From: Pseudomonas sp.
GTDB lineage: Bacteria > Pseudomonadota > Gammaproteobacteria > Pseudomonadales > Pseudomonadaceae
Direction: 5' to 3'
Length of the DNA: 20,631 nucleotides
Assembly (NCBI RefSeq): GCF_030147005.1
Contig: NZ_JASLAW010000131.1
Span: 1-20,631 of the forward strand
Made by a program: the position numbers and the translations under genes. Each line of letters begins with the position of its first letter. The stretch's first letter is position 1. Positions 1 through 8,348 of this stretch are shown in pieces. The notes under the pieces are model-generated. The model was given only the letters and a program-made list of their open reading frames with translations. It did no database searches and was not told the origin of the DNA.

Positions 1-44
1 TGGGAGCGCTTCGCACTCCAGCGGGAGCAAGCTCCCTCGCCACA
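1..44. repeat. Right half of a REPIN, cut by the window edge
   Basis: Bases 21-44 are a minus-oriented REP: read on the minus strand it begins TGTGGCGAGGGAGCTTGCTC. Bases 1-20 resemble the spacer of the complete REPIN at 12541-12633 (both contain GAGCGCTTCGC and then the same REP), so this is probably the right half of a doublet whose left half is outside the window. REPINs are non-autonomous elements common between Pseudomonas genes and are thought to be moved by RAYT transposases; no RAYT gene is visible here. The element lies just downstream of the first binding-protein gene. Confidence 0.8.
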
Positions 45-54
45 ACAGCAGGCC

Positions 55-852
55 TTATTCCATGTCCTTGAGCCACTCGGAGCTCTTGAACCACTTGTCA
101 TGGATGCGATCGTAGGTGCCGTCGTTCTTGATCTGGTGCAGGAAGTTGTTGATGAAATTGACGCTGTCGTAATCGCCTTTCTTCAGGCCGAACGCCAGAG
201 GTTCGAACGTGAAGGGTTCCTCAAGGAACACCAGCTTGCCATTGCCGACTTTCTTCTCGGCCACCACGTTGTACGGTGCGTCATAGACAAAAGCGTCGGC
301 CTTGCCGTTAACCACGTCCAGCACGCCTTCCTGCTCGTTGTCGTAGCCGTGGTACTTGGCTTTGGAGATGAGCTTTTTGGCAACCATCTCACCGGTGGTG
401 CCAAGCTTGGAGGTCAGGCGGTATTTTTCGTCGTTCAGGTCTTTGTAGGACTTGATGGTGCCTTCCAGCTCCTTGCGAATCAGCAGAGTCTGACCGACCA
501 CGATGAACGGTTCGCTGAAGTTCAAGCGCAGATTACGCTCCTGGGTCAGGGTCATGCCGCTGCCGATCATGTCGAACTTGCCGGTCAGGAAGGCCGGGAT
601 AATGCCGTCGTAGCCGGTGGACACCAGTTCCAGCTTGACGCCCATGGACTTGGCCATGGCCTTGAGGATGTCGACTTCGAAGCCGATGATTTCACCGCGC
701 TTGTCGGTCATTTCGAACGGCATGTAGGTCGGGTCCATGCCGACTTTCAGCGTGCCGCGCTTGACCGCATCATCGATGGCGCCGGCCTGTGCCGCAGTGG
801 CCGCTACCAGCGCGGTGACGCCGAGCATCAGCATCGAAAGATACTTTTTCAT
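55..852 (-). CDS. Periplasmic amino-acid-type substrate-binding protein (SBP_bac_3 family), copy A
   Basis: A 265-residue secreted protein of the family-3 solute-binding type that delivers small polar solutes, usually amino acids, to an ABC importer. Residues 1-23 form a signal peptide (MKK, hydrophobic core, AAQA cleavage site), and the mature protein begins GAIDDAVKRG. Family landmarks follow in order: FEMTDKRGEIIGFEVDI, the SGMTLTQERN segment whose Arg normally binds the ligand carboxylate, GTTGE, and DAPYNV whose Asp normally binds the amino group. I chose the second of two adjacent ATGs because AGGGGA at 860-865 sits 7 nt ahead of it; the ATG at 855 has only 4 nt. No permease or ATPase gene is adjacent, so it must share a distant transporter or act otherwise. 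The paralogue at 1072-1872 lies upstream in the same orientation. The ligand cannot be read from the sequence. Confidence 0.9.
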   Translation of the reverse strand: MKKYLSMLMLGVTALVAATAAQAGAIDDAVKRGTLKVGMDPTYMPFEMTDKRGEIIGFEVDILKAMAKSMGVKLELVSTGYDGIIPAFLTGKFDMIGSGMTLTQERNLRLNFSEPFIVVGQTLLIRKELEGTIKSYKDLNDEKYRLTSKLGTTGEMVAKKLISKAKYHGYDNEQEGVLDVVNGKADAFVYDAPYNVVAEKKVGNGKLVFLEEPFTFEPLAFGLKKGDYDSVNFINNFLHQIKNDGTYDRIHDKWFKSSEWLKDME

Positions 853-1071
853 CATCAAGTCCCCTGAACGGTTCTTATAAGGTTGGCGCACAAAAGGGCA
901 GCGCCATTTCGGGGTGCGATCCTAACCCACTCGTTGCCCGTCACAAAGGTTTCACGGCTAAATGTTATCGGCGTATGTAAGAGAAACCCTGAGGCGCCGT
1001 GCCTGACCACAGGCCTAGACACGTCAGCGCATGGGCTTGCTAATGGGTTGATGTGTAAGTAGTTATGACGA

Positions 1072-1872
1072 TCAGTCGATTTCTGCGATCCAGGCGGTGT
1101 CCTTGAACCACTTGTCATGCAGTTGATCGTAGGTCCCGTCCTGGGCCACTTGGTTGAGGAAATGGTTGATCCAGTTGAGGCTGTCGTAATCGCCCTTTTT
1201 CAGGCCGAACGCCAGGGGTTCAAAGGTAAACGGCTGCTCCAGCGTCAGTAATGCACTGTTTTCGGGCCGGGCCATTGCGATCAGATTGTAGGGTGCGTCA
1301 TGAATAAAGGCGTCGGCCTTGCCCTCCACCACCTGGCGCACGCCCTCCTCCGGTGTCGTGAAACTCGTGAGCCGCGCCGCTCCGAGGAAGCGCTGCGCCG
1401 CCGCTTCGCCGGTGGTGCCTTCGGTAACCGCGATCCGATAGCCCGCCTCGTCCAGGTCTTCGATGCTCGATACCGTGCCAGCCAGGCGCGGATGCAGCAG
1501 GACGGTCTGGCCCACCACGATAAAAGAATCGCTGAAGTTGAGTTTCAGGTTGCGCTCCTGGGTGACCGTCACGCCGCTGCCAATCAGGTCGAATTTTTTC
1601 GCCAGCAGCCCCGACAGCAACTCCGTGTAGGGCACCACGACCAGTTCGAGTTCAACCCCCAGCGCACGGCTCATCGCGTGGAGCAAGTCGACTTCGAAAC
1701 CGATGATGCGCCCCTGCTTGTCCGTCATTTCGAACGGTACGTAAGTCGGCGTGGTGCCGACTTTCAGCACGCCACGGCGTACAGCGTCGTCAATCGCCCC
1801 GGCCTGAAGCAAGCCCGTGTGAAGCAATGCGACAACACCCATCAGCAATGCCGACCAATACCTTTTGAACAT
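1072..1872 (-). CDS. Periplasmic amino-acid-type substrate-binding protein (SBP_bac_3 family), copy B
   Basis: A 266-residue paralogue of the protein at 55-852, aligning along its whole length without large gaps. Residues 1-24 are a signal peptide ending LLQA, and the mature start GAIDDAVRRG is nearly the same as in copy A. The ligand-contact landmarks are kept: SGVTVTQERN, GTTGE, DAPYN, and the shared block FTFEPLAFGLKKGDYDS near the C terminus. The start is supported by a GGGGG tract 5 nt ahead of the ATG. About 220 bp separate its stop from the start of copy A, so the two may be transcribed separately; I see no convincing promoter in that gap. Surface-loop and N-terminal differences suggest the ligands may have diverged, but this is inference. 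Confidence 0.9.
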   Translation of the reverse strand: MFKRYWSALLMGVVALLHTGLLQAGAIDDAVRRGVLKVGTTPTYVPFEMTDKQGRIIGFEVDLLHAMSRALGVELELVVVPYTELLSGLLAKKFDLIGSGVTVTQERNLKLNFSDSFIVVGQTVLLHPRLAGTVSSIEDLDEAGYRIAVTEGTTGEAAAQRFLGAARLTSFTTPEEGVRQVVEGKADAFIHDAPYNLIAMARPENSALLTLEQPFTFEPLAFGLKKGDYDSLNWINHFLNQVAQDGTYDQLHDKWFKDTAWIAEID

Positions 1873-2024
1873 GTGTGCCCCCGTGGCAAGTCAAATTTGG
1901 GGGGCGATGCTACCCCAGACACAGGCACGGCAATACGCCTCGGACGAAGGTGTTTTGTTTCGAAATAACAAGGGGTTAGCGAGAAAAGGAAGGGACGCGA
2001 AACGCTGTAGGACAAGCGCTTGAA

Positions 2025-2052
2025 ACGCCCCGAGGCGAGACCTCGGGGGCGT
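2025..2052 (-). terminator. Hairpin terminator downstream of opgH
   Basis: Just past the opgH stop, ACGCCCCGAGG (2025-2035) pairs with CCTCGGGGGCGT (2041-2052) around a 5-nt loop, with one bulged G. On the minus strand the hairpin is followed only by GTTTC, so the U tract is poor. Its GC-rich stem and position still make it the likely end of the opgGH transcript. Confidence 0.6.
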
Positions 2053-2057
2053 CTGAA

Positions 2058-4628
2058 TCAGGCCGGTTGAGCCTGGGACGACTGCGGTTGCAGGGGGAGC
2101 AACGGCGCGTGCGGATCAGCCTTGATCGAAGCACGCCAAGCGCCCAACCACTCGGCGTGACCTTCGCTCCAGACCTGTTCATGCAAGCGAGCCAGGGCCA
2201 CCGGGTCGCTGAGCAAGGCCAGGCGTTCGCTGTTGTTGAGGCCGGCAGGGCCGGCTTTCAACGCGTGGCGAACACGCTCCCCACGCAGGTATTCGATCGG
2301 CTCTGCCACGCGGTGACGCGAGGTCGCCAGGGCACAGGCCAGGGCGTTCTGCTGCGGGTCGACCACCGAACGCACGAACCCGTCGTTGAGGGCGTGCCAA
2401 CGGTTTTCATGGGTGTACTTCTCGGTCGACAGCAGCGCCTGCGGCGGATTGTATTCCTCGGGGATCAGGAACAGGCTCTCATCGCGGGACTTGAGGCCCA
2501 GCTTGACCCGACTGGAAATCACCGACACCGGGATCGATAGCATCAACGAACCGACGATCGGAATCAGCCACCACAAAAAGCTCGGGTTCAGCCACACCAC
2601 CAACAGCGCCCACAAAAAGCCCAACAGGGTCTGCGGGCCGTGGCGTTTGACCGCTTCGCTCCAGGGAGTGGAGTCGTCATCGCGCTGCGGCGAGTTCCAG
2701 GTCGCGGCCCAGCCGAGGAACGCGGCCAGTACGAAACGGGTGTGGAAGATCATGCGCACCGGCGCCAGCAGCATGGAGAACAACATCTCCAGCAGCATCG
2801 ACAAGGTCACCTTGAACTTGCCGCCGAACTCTTTGGCGCCCTTGGCCCAGATCAGAATGATGCTGAGCAATTTAGGCAGGAACAGCAGCACGATAGTAGT
2901 GGAGAACAGCGCAACCGCCTTTTCCGGGTGCCATTGCGGCCACAGCGGGTACAACTGGCGTGGCGCCATGAAGTACTGCGGCTCCATAAGGGTATTGACC
3001 GCCAGCAACGCCGTGGACAACACCAGGAAGAAGAACCACAACGGCGCCGACAGGTAGGACATCACGCCGGTCAGGAACACCGCACGGTGCACCGGGTGCA
3101 TGCCTTTGACCAGGAACAGACGGAAGTTCATCAGGTTGCCGTGACACCAGCGACGGTCACGCTTGAGTTCGTCGAGCAGGTTCGGCGGCAGTTCTTCGTA
3201 GCTGCCCGGCAGGTCGTAGGCAATCCACACACCCCAACCGGCGCGGCGCATCAGCGCTGCTTCAACGAAGTCGTGGGAGAGGATCGCACCGGCGAATGCG
3301 CCCTTACCGGGCAACGGCGCCAGGGCGCAGTGCTCGATAAACGGCTTCATGCGGATGATTGCGTTGTGGCCCCAGTAATGGGATTCACCCAGCTGCCAGA
3401 AGTGCAGGCCGGCAGTGAACAGCGGGCCGTACACGCGGGTGGCGAACTGCTGCATGCGCGCATACAGGGTATCCATGCCCGACGCACGCGGCGCGGTCTG
3501 GATAATCCCGGCATCCGGCGTGGCTTCCATCAAGCGCACCAGGCTGGTCAGGCATTCGCCGCTCATTACGCTGTCGGCGTCGAGCACCACCATGTACTTA
3601 TAGTCACCGCCCCAGCGACGGCAGAAGTCGTCGAGGTTACCGCTCTTGCGCTTGACGCGACGGCGACGGCGGCGATAGAAAATCTTGCCGAAACCACCGG
3701 CATCGCGGCACACGTCGAGCCAGGCTTGCTGTTCGGCAATACAGATATCGGCGTCGTTACTGTCGCTGAGCACGAAGAAGTCGAAGCGGTCCAGGTCACC
3801 GGTAGCGGCCACCGACTCGAACGTTGCGCGCAAACCGGCGAATACCCGGGGCACGTCTTCGTTACAGATCGGCATTACCAGCGCGGTGCGTGCATCCTTC
3901 GGAATCGGCTCATCACCGGCACTTTTACCGGAGATACGGTATTTATCGTGCCCGGTTAGCAGTTCGAGAAAGCCCATCAGCGCGGTCCAGAAACCAGCCG
4001 ACACCCAGCAGAACAGAATCCCGAACATGATCAGGATGCTGGTTTGCAGTGCGTAAGGCAGTACCTGGGTGGCGGTTTGCAGCAGGGTCTGGTTGCGGAT
4101 TTCGTCGAAGTCGACCAGCGACCAGCCCTGGTACGGCATGATGCCTTTCATGTACCAGCCGGCCACGATGGTCTGGCCAAGCATCAGCACCAACAGGATA
4201 TAGCGACGGATCGAACCGACGGTACGCCAGCGTGCAGCCGGCAGTACCCGCTCGTCTTTCGGCGGCTTGGGCGGGTTGGTACGACCGGTCATCCGGCGCC
4301 AGCCGCGTACCAAAATGTTGGTGCGCCAAGGCTCGGGCACAACTTTGGTCCGACGGATCGGCGGCGTGGCCTTGAGGCAGACGCGACCGCTGGCGTCGAG
4401 CGCCAGCATCTCGGCGTCCTGCAGCTCTTCGGCCGTGCTCAGGGTGAGCCTGCGGCCTACCGACGCTTGGGCGGCGTCGGTGGGCGCGTCGAAGGTCGCG
4501 GACGACAGGCGTTCGTGCAGCTCACTGAAGGAACTGCAGCCCGCCAGCTCGGCGCGCTGCTCAGCCGTCATGGGGAGATGCGCCAGGTACTCGCTGAGAG
4601 TTTCTGGCTTGACTTGTGAATTACTCAT
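2058..4628 (-). CDS. opgH: Glucans biosynthesis glucosyltransferase H
   Basis: An inner-membrane glycosyltransferase of 856 residues (E. coli OpgH is 847) that builds the beta-1,2-glucan backbone of osmoregulated periplasmic glucans from UDP-glucose. A cytoplasmic N-terminal part precedes membrane segments near residues 142-162 and 190-222. The GT2 catalytic domain starts at about 247 (ALVMPICNED), carries the DAD metal/UDP motif at 350-352, SHDFVEA at 451-457 and the RDRRW acceptor motif at 490-494. Several hydrophobic segments follow from about 515, forming the transfer channel. Its ATG overlaps the end of opgG by 8 nt (ATGAGTAA), so the two are translationally coupled. All motifs look intact. 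The synonym is mdoH. Confidence 0.97.
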   Translation of the reverse strand: MSNSQVKPETLSEYLAHLPMTAEQRAELAGCSSFSELHERLSSATFDAPTDAAQASVGRRLTLSTAEELQDAEMLALDASGRVCLKATPPIRRTKVVPEPWRTNILVRGWRRMTGRTNPPKPPKDERVLPAARWRTVGSIRRYILLVLMLGQTIVAGWYMKGIMPYQGWSLVDFDEIRNQTLLQTATQVLPYALQTSILIMFGILFCWVSAGFWTALMGFLELLTGHDKYRISGKSAGDEPIPKDARTALVMPICNEDVPRVFAGLRATFESVAATGDLDRFDFFVLSDSNDADICIAEQQAWLDVCRDAGGFGKIFYRRRRRRVKRKSGNLDDFCRRWGGDYKYMVVLDADSVMSGECLTSLVRLMEATPDAGIIQTAPRASGMDTLYARMQQFATRVYGPLFTAGLHFWQLGESHYWGHNAIIRMKPFIEHCALAPLPGKGAFAGAILSHDFVEAALMRRAGWGVWIAYDLPGSYEELPPNLLDELKRDRRWCHGNLMNFRLFLVKGMHPVHRAVFLTGVMSYLSAPLWFFFLVLSTALLAVNTLMEPQYFMAPRQLYPLWPQWHPEKAVALFSTTIVLLFLPKLLSIILIWAKGAKEFGGKFKVTLSMLLEMLFSMLLAPVRMIFHTRFVLAAFLGWAATWNSPQRDDDSTPWSEAVKRHGPQTLLGFLWALLVVWLNPSFLWWLIPIVGSLMLSIPVSVISSRVKLGLKSRDESLFLIPEEYNPPQALLSTEKYTHENRWHALNDGFVRSVVDPQQNALACALATSRHRVAEPIEYLRGERVRHALKAGPAGLNNSERLALLSDPVALARLHEQVWSEGHAEWLGAWRASIKADPHAPLLPLQPQSSQAQPA

Positions 4629-6372
4629 CGGCGGGCAACTGGTAGCTCCAGGTTTCGGTCAGGACTTGCTCGGTCTTGGCCGGCTCAGGCGTGGCAGGGA
4701 CCGGGGCAGCTTCTGGCTGCTTGACGTCTTTGTCCTTGGACTCTTTGGCGTCTTTCTTGGCCTGCTTCTCGTGTTGCTTGGCCAAGACCTTGTCAGCCTT
4801 GAGCACATGGGTCGAAACCTGTTCAGGCTCGGCCTGTGCGATCTCCTGCACCAACGCCGCACGCATTTCAGTCGGCTTGCTCGCGTCCTTGATCTTCATG
4901 CGCAGGGTCAGGCGCCAGCCTTGGGTGTGCTCGTTGTAGCGCACGCTGTTTTCAACCAGTTCAGCGTTATCGCCAACGCTCACTTGGCTGCGCACCGGGG
5001 CGTCCGGCAGCAGTTTCTTCAGGGCCGGACCCTCGAAGTCCACCAGGTAAGCCACGCTGCCATCCGGCTGGCGGATCAGGTTGGATTGCTTCACGTCACC
5101 GGTGGAACGCAGGGTCTGCTTGACCCACGCACTGTCCGGCGAATGGAAAGCAGCATCGTCCAGCGTCCAGTGCAGGCGGTAGGACACGTCCAGCGGCTTG
5201 CCGACTTCCGGCAGTTCGGCCGGGCTCCAGAAAGCAACGATATTGTCATTGGTTTCGTCAGCGGTCGGAATCTCTACCAGGTCGACGCTGCCCTTGCCCC
5301 AGTCGCCTTCAGGTTCGATCCAGGCGCTCGGGCGCTTGTCGTAGTTGTCGTCCAGGTCTTCGTAGTGGCTGAAGCTGCGGCCACGTTGCAGCAGGCCGAA
5401 CCCACGCGGGTTTTCGACGCTGAAGTTGCTGACCGACAGGTGTTTAGGGTTGTTCAGCGGGCGCCAGATCCACTCGCCATTGCCGGCATGGATCGACAGG
5501 CCGCTGGAATCATGCAGCTCACGACGGTAGTTGAGGACCTTGGACGGCTGGTTGGCGCCGAACAGGAACATCGAGGTCAACGGGGCAACGCCCAGCTTGC
5601 TGACCTTGTCGCGCAGATACATCTGGGATTTGACGTCGACCACGGTGTCGGTGCCCGGACGCAGAATCAGGCGGTAGGCGCCCGTAGCACGCGGCGAATC
5701 CAACAGGGCGAAGATCACCAGGTGCTTGTCGCCCGGCTTCGGACGCTCGATCCAGAACTCAGTGAAACGCGGGAATTCTTCGCCGGACGGCAGCGCGGTG
5801 TCGATCGCCATGCCACGGGCGGACAGGCCATACACCTGATCCTTGCCGACGACGCGGAAATAGCTGGCGCCGAGCATGGTCATGATTTCGTCTTGCTTGT
5901 CGGCCTTGTTGATCGGGAACAGCACACGAAAGCCGGCATAACCCAGCTGTTCGGTGGCTTTCGGATCAAATTTTACGTCGCCGAAATCGAAACGATTCGG
6001 GTCGTACTTGATTTCCTGGACGCTGTCAGCGGTGACTTCATTGATTTTCACCGGCGTATCGAAGTGCATACCCTGGTGATAGAAGGACAGCTTGAACGGG
6101 GTGTTCTGATCGGCCCACTCGGCTTTTTCATTGCGGAAACGAATTTTCTGGTAATCAGCGAATTTCATTTCGCGGAATTCGTTCGGCAAATTGCTGCGCG
6201 GAGCTTCGTATTTCTGCCCAGCCAGCTCTTTTGCCTTGGCCGACACATCGTCCAGACTGAATGCCCACAGTTGACTCGCGCCGAACAGGCAAAACAGGGC
6301 AGAGCCCGTTACCAGTGCGTTTCGTAACCGTTTGGCAGACAATTTTGGTGCATTACAGGGACTAACAATCAC
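4621..6372 (-). CDS. opgG: Glucans biosynthesis protein G (periplasmic)
   Basis: A 583-residue periplasmic protein required with OpgH for osmoregulated periplasmic glucan synthesis; family members process or branch the backbone. Residues about 15-37 (RLRNALVTG...QLWA) form a signal peptide with cleavage before FSLDDV. The body carries family blocks such as EFREMKFADYQKIRF and GEWIWRPLNNP. I place the start at GTG 6370-6372 because GAGGG lies 6 nt ahead of it; an in-frame TTG 27 nt further upstream has no comparable ribosome site. The protein exceeds E. coli OpgG (511 residues) mainly through a Lys/Ala/Glu/Pro-rich C-terminal stretch (KQHEKQAKKDAKESKDKD and onward) that looks disordered. It is first in the operon and overlaps opgH by 8 nt. 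A terminator-like hairpin lies in its leader. The synonym is mdoG. Confidence 0.96.
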   Translation of the reverse strand: MIVSPCNAPKLSAKRLRNALVTGSALFCLFGASQLWAFSLDDVSAKAKELAGQKYEAPRSNLPNEFREMKFADYQKIRFRNEKAEWADQNTPFKLSFYHQGMHFDTPVKINEVTADSVQEIKYDPNRFDFGDVKFDPKATEQLGYAGFRVLFPINKADKQDEIMTMLGASYFRVVGKDQVYGLSARGMAIDTALPSGEEFPRFTEFWIERPKPGDKHLVIFALLDSPRATGAYRLILRPGTDTVVDVKSQMYLRDKVSKLGVAPLTSMFLFGANQPSKVLNYRRELHDSSGLSIHAGNGEWIWRPLNNPKHLSVSNFSVENPRGFGLLQRGRSFSHYEDLDDNYDKRPSAWIEPEGDWGKGSVDLVEIPTADETNDNIVAFWSPAELPEVGKPLDVSYRLHWTLDDAAFHSPDSAWVKQTLRSTGDVKQSNLIRQPDGSVAYLVDFEGPALKKLLPDAPVRSQVSVGDNAELVENSVRYNEHTQGWRLTLRMKIKDASKPTEMRAALVQEIAQAEPEQVSTHVLKADKVLAKQHEKQAKKDAKESKDKDVKQPEAAPVPATPEPAKTEQVLTETWSYQLPADE

Positions 6373-6397
6373 GAGCAACCCTCGCCGAAAACAGATC

Positions 6398-6434
6398 AAA
6401 AAACCAACGGCCAGCTATCTATATGCCAGGTTGG
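6398..6434 (-). promoter_or_regulatory. Terminator-like hairpin with U tract in the opgG leader
   Basis: On the minus strand CCAAC-CT-GGC pairs with GCC-GTTGG around a 13-nt loop (8 base pairs, 2-nt bulge) and is followed directly by six T residues (6398-6403). That is the shape of an intrinsic terminator, yet it sits only about 25 nt upstream of the opgG GTG codon. A competing small hairpin GCCA-ACC-TGGC can form from its 5' arm. It could be an attenuator of opgGH or the 3' end of a small RNA from the 266-bp dtd-opgG gap. Neither is proven, and I see no strong sigma70 promoter in the gap; TAGATAAT on the minus strand near 6544-6551 is the best -10-like string. Confidence 0.45.
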
Positions 6435-6638
6435 CGAGCATTGTTCCGACTCCGCAGGGGCAAAATGATTCCCCACTGGTTTGCCGGACAAGGCTCTACC
6501 TAAGTCAAATTGGACCAAACAACGCTGATCCCCGTAGCGCGCGATTATCTAGCAGCCCGCGAGACAACGCATCAGGGATAACGAAGTATTTATAGCGAAA
6601 CCCTGCGTTTTTAGGCATTAACGTCGTTTTTCATGCAT

Positions 6639-7076
6639 TCACGCCTGCAACAGAAACGTCACAGGGCCATCATTGACCAAATGCACCTGCATATCCGCGC
6701 CAAAACGCCCTGACGCCACCTTGCCATGCAATTGTTGCGCTTGTGTCATCAAGTGATTAAAAAGCGCCTCTCCCAGCGCCGGAGGAGCCGCTGTGGAAAA
6801 GCTTGGCCGCAGACCGCTTTTGGTGTCCGCCGCCAGGGTGAACTGCGACACCAGCAGCAAACCGCCGTCGATGTCCTTCAACGAGAGGTTCATCTTGCCC
6901 TCATCGTCGCTGAACACCCGATAGTTAAGCAGCTTATGCAGCAGTTTATCGGCGCTCTCGGGCGTATCTGAAGGTTCGACGGCCACCAGTACCAGCAAAC
7001 CCTGGTCAATCGCCCCGATTGATTCACCGGCAACCTCGACCCGGGCGCTTCGCACCCGTTGCAACAGGCCCTTCAT
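6639..7076 (-). CDS. dtd: D-aminoacyl-tRNA deacylase
   Basis: A 145-residue cytoplasmic enzyme, the usual length for DTD, that hydrolyses D-aminoacyl-tRNAs (and glycine mischarged on tRNA-Ala), removing D-amino acids from translation. Both signature motifs are present: SQFTLAADTKSG from residue 77, and NDGPVTF with the Gly-cisPro pair at 137-138 that gives chiral selectivity. The N terminus MKGLLQRV is typical. Its ATG overlaps the pip stop codon (ATGA at 7073-7076), so the two are translationally coupled. Confidence 0.97.
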   Translation of the reverse strand: MKGLLQRVRSARVEVAGESIGAIDQGLLVLVAVEPSDTPESADKLLHKLLNYRVFSDDEGKMNLSLKDIDGGLLLVSQFTLAADTKSGLRPSFSTAAPPALGEALFNHLMTQAQQLHGKVASGRFGADMQVHLVNDGPVTFLLQA

Positions 7077-8044
7077 GCTTCTTCAGGCGGCAAATCAAGC
7101 AGGCGTCGTGCCATTTCGCCAGTTGCGCGCACCAGCGCATCGGTAATGCCGGGCTCGGACGCGGCGTGCCCAGCCTCGCGGATCACCTGCAATTCACTGT
7201 TGGGCCAGGCCTGATGCAGCTCCCAGGCGTTATCCAACGGGCAAATCATATCGTAGCGACCGTGGATGATGACGCCGGGCAGATGAGCGATTTTGTGCAT
7301 GTCGCGAATCAGCTGGCCAGGCTCAAGGAAAGAGTTGTTGGTGAAGTAATGGCATTCGATGCGGGCAATGGACAAGGCACGCTGCGGCTCGGAGAAGCGC
7401 TCGACATGCTGCGGGCTCGGGCAAAGGCCCAGCATGCGCCCTTCCCAACCGGACCAGGCTTTGGCCGCGTGCATTTGGGCGATCTGGTCGTTGCCGGTCA
7501 GGCGCTTGTGGTAAGCGGCAATCATGTCGTGACGCTCTTCCACCGGGATCGGCGCCAGGTAGTCCTGCCAGTAATCGGGGAACAGGCGGCTCGCGCCCTC
7601 CTGGTAGAACCAGCGAATGTCCTGAGGGCGGGCCAGGAAGATGCCGCGCACGATCAAGCCATGCACGCGCTCGGGATGGGTTTGTGCGTAAGCCAGGGAC
7701 AGCGTCGAGCCCCAGGAGCCACCGAACAGCACCCATTTGTCGATGCCCAGGTGCTCGCGGATGCGCTCAAGGTCGGCGACCAGGTCCCAGGTGGTGTTGT
7801 TTTCCAGGCTGGCGCGGGGGGTGGAGCGCCCGCAACCGCGCTGGTCGAAGGTGACGATACGGTACAGGTTCGGATCGAAGTAGCAACGGCTCTGCGCGTC
7901 GCAACCGGAGCCGGGCCCGCCGTGGATGAAAACCACCGGCAGGCCTTCGGGGGAGCCGCTTTCATCGACATACAGGGTGTGAACATCATCGACTGCCAGA
8001 TCGTGCCGGGCATAGGGTTTGATCTGCGGGTACCAAGTCTGCAT
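7073..8044 (-). CDS. pip: Proline iminopeptidase (prolyl aminopeptidase)
   Basis: A 323-residue alpha/beta hydrolase of peptidase family S33 that releases N-terminal proline from peptides. The oxyanion-hole motif HGGPGSG is at 41-47 and DQRGCGRS at 67-74. The nucleophile elbow GGSWGS places Ser110; the other triad members are Asp265 in GRYDMICP and His293 in AGHAASEP. A mainly helical cap domain lies between about 140 and 250. There is no signal peptide, so it is cytoplasmic. It is followed by dtd with a 4-nt overlap. A GGAG-containing tract (CTACGGAGCGCGCA) lies just ahead of the ATG. No clear promoter was identified upstream. Confidence 0.96.
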   Translation of the reverse strand: MQTWYPQIKPYARHDLAVDDVHTLYVDESGSPEGLPVVFIHGGPGSGCDAQSRCYFDPNLYRIVTFDQRGCGRSTPRASLENNTTWDLVADLERIREHLGIDKWVLFGGSWGSTLSLAYAQTHPERVHGLIVRGIFLARPQDIRWFYQEGASRLFPDYWQDYLAPIPVEERHDMIAAYHKRLTGNDQIAQMHAAKAWSGWEGRMLGLCPSPQHVERFSEPQRALSIARIECHYFTNNSFLEPGQLIRDMHKIAHLPGVIIHGRYDMICPLDNAWELHQAWPNSELQVIREAGHAASEPGITDALVRATGEMARRLLDLPPEEA

Positions 8045-8139
8045 TGCGCGCTCCGTAGGGTGTCGGGTTCATCCCTGGGGGGACGTCTATTATTGTGCCG
8101 TCCGGCATCATAAACCCGAATTGTGCAATGAGCATGTCC

Positions 8140-8168
8140 TTGAGCGTTTGGACCGATGTCAGTACAAC
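8140..8168 (+). promoter_or_regulatory. Possible sigma70 promoter for the orphan gene at 8349
   Basis: TTGAGC (8140-8145) and TACAAC (8163-8168) are separated by 17 nt; each matches the sigma70 consensus at four of six positions. It would give a leader of roughly 170 nt for the plus-strand gene at 8349. The 304-bp gap 8045-8348 between the divergent pip and orphan genes holds nothing else I can name apart from two ATTGTGC direct repeats near 8094 and 8120. Confidence 0.3.
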
Positions 8169-8348
8169 GCTAAACCGCAGCTCCGGTGGCTCGTCGCACG
8201 CATCGAAATATCCGCTTTTGGCATTAACCCTCCGCGCGCCATAGCTAAACGATATTAAGGCCTGTTAGTTCTGCCAGTAGACCTGGGCTGGCTCCCGGCG
8301 CTCAAATAATCCTGAAAGGCTTTCCAAACCCTTTAGAGGAAAAACGCC

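Noticed and set aside
1001..1014. A 5-bp hairpin GCCTG/CAGGC between the two binding-protein genes.
   Set aside because: It is too weak and lacks a T tract, so I do not call it a terminator.
4267..6327. A 686-codon open frame on the plus strand opposite opgG and opgH.
   Set aside because: It lies antisense to two well-conserved genes and has no recognisable domain.
6567..6612. An imperfect inverted repeat (AACGCA/TGCGTT with GGG/CCC) in the dtd-opgG gap, followed by T residues on the plus strand.
   Set aside because: It has a long loop and an asymmetric bulge, and no plus-strand gene ends there.
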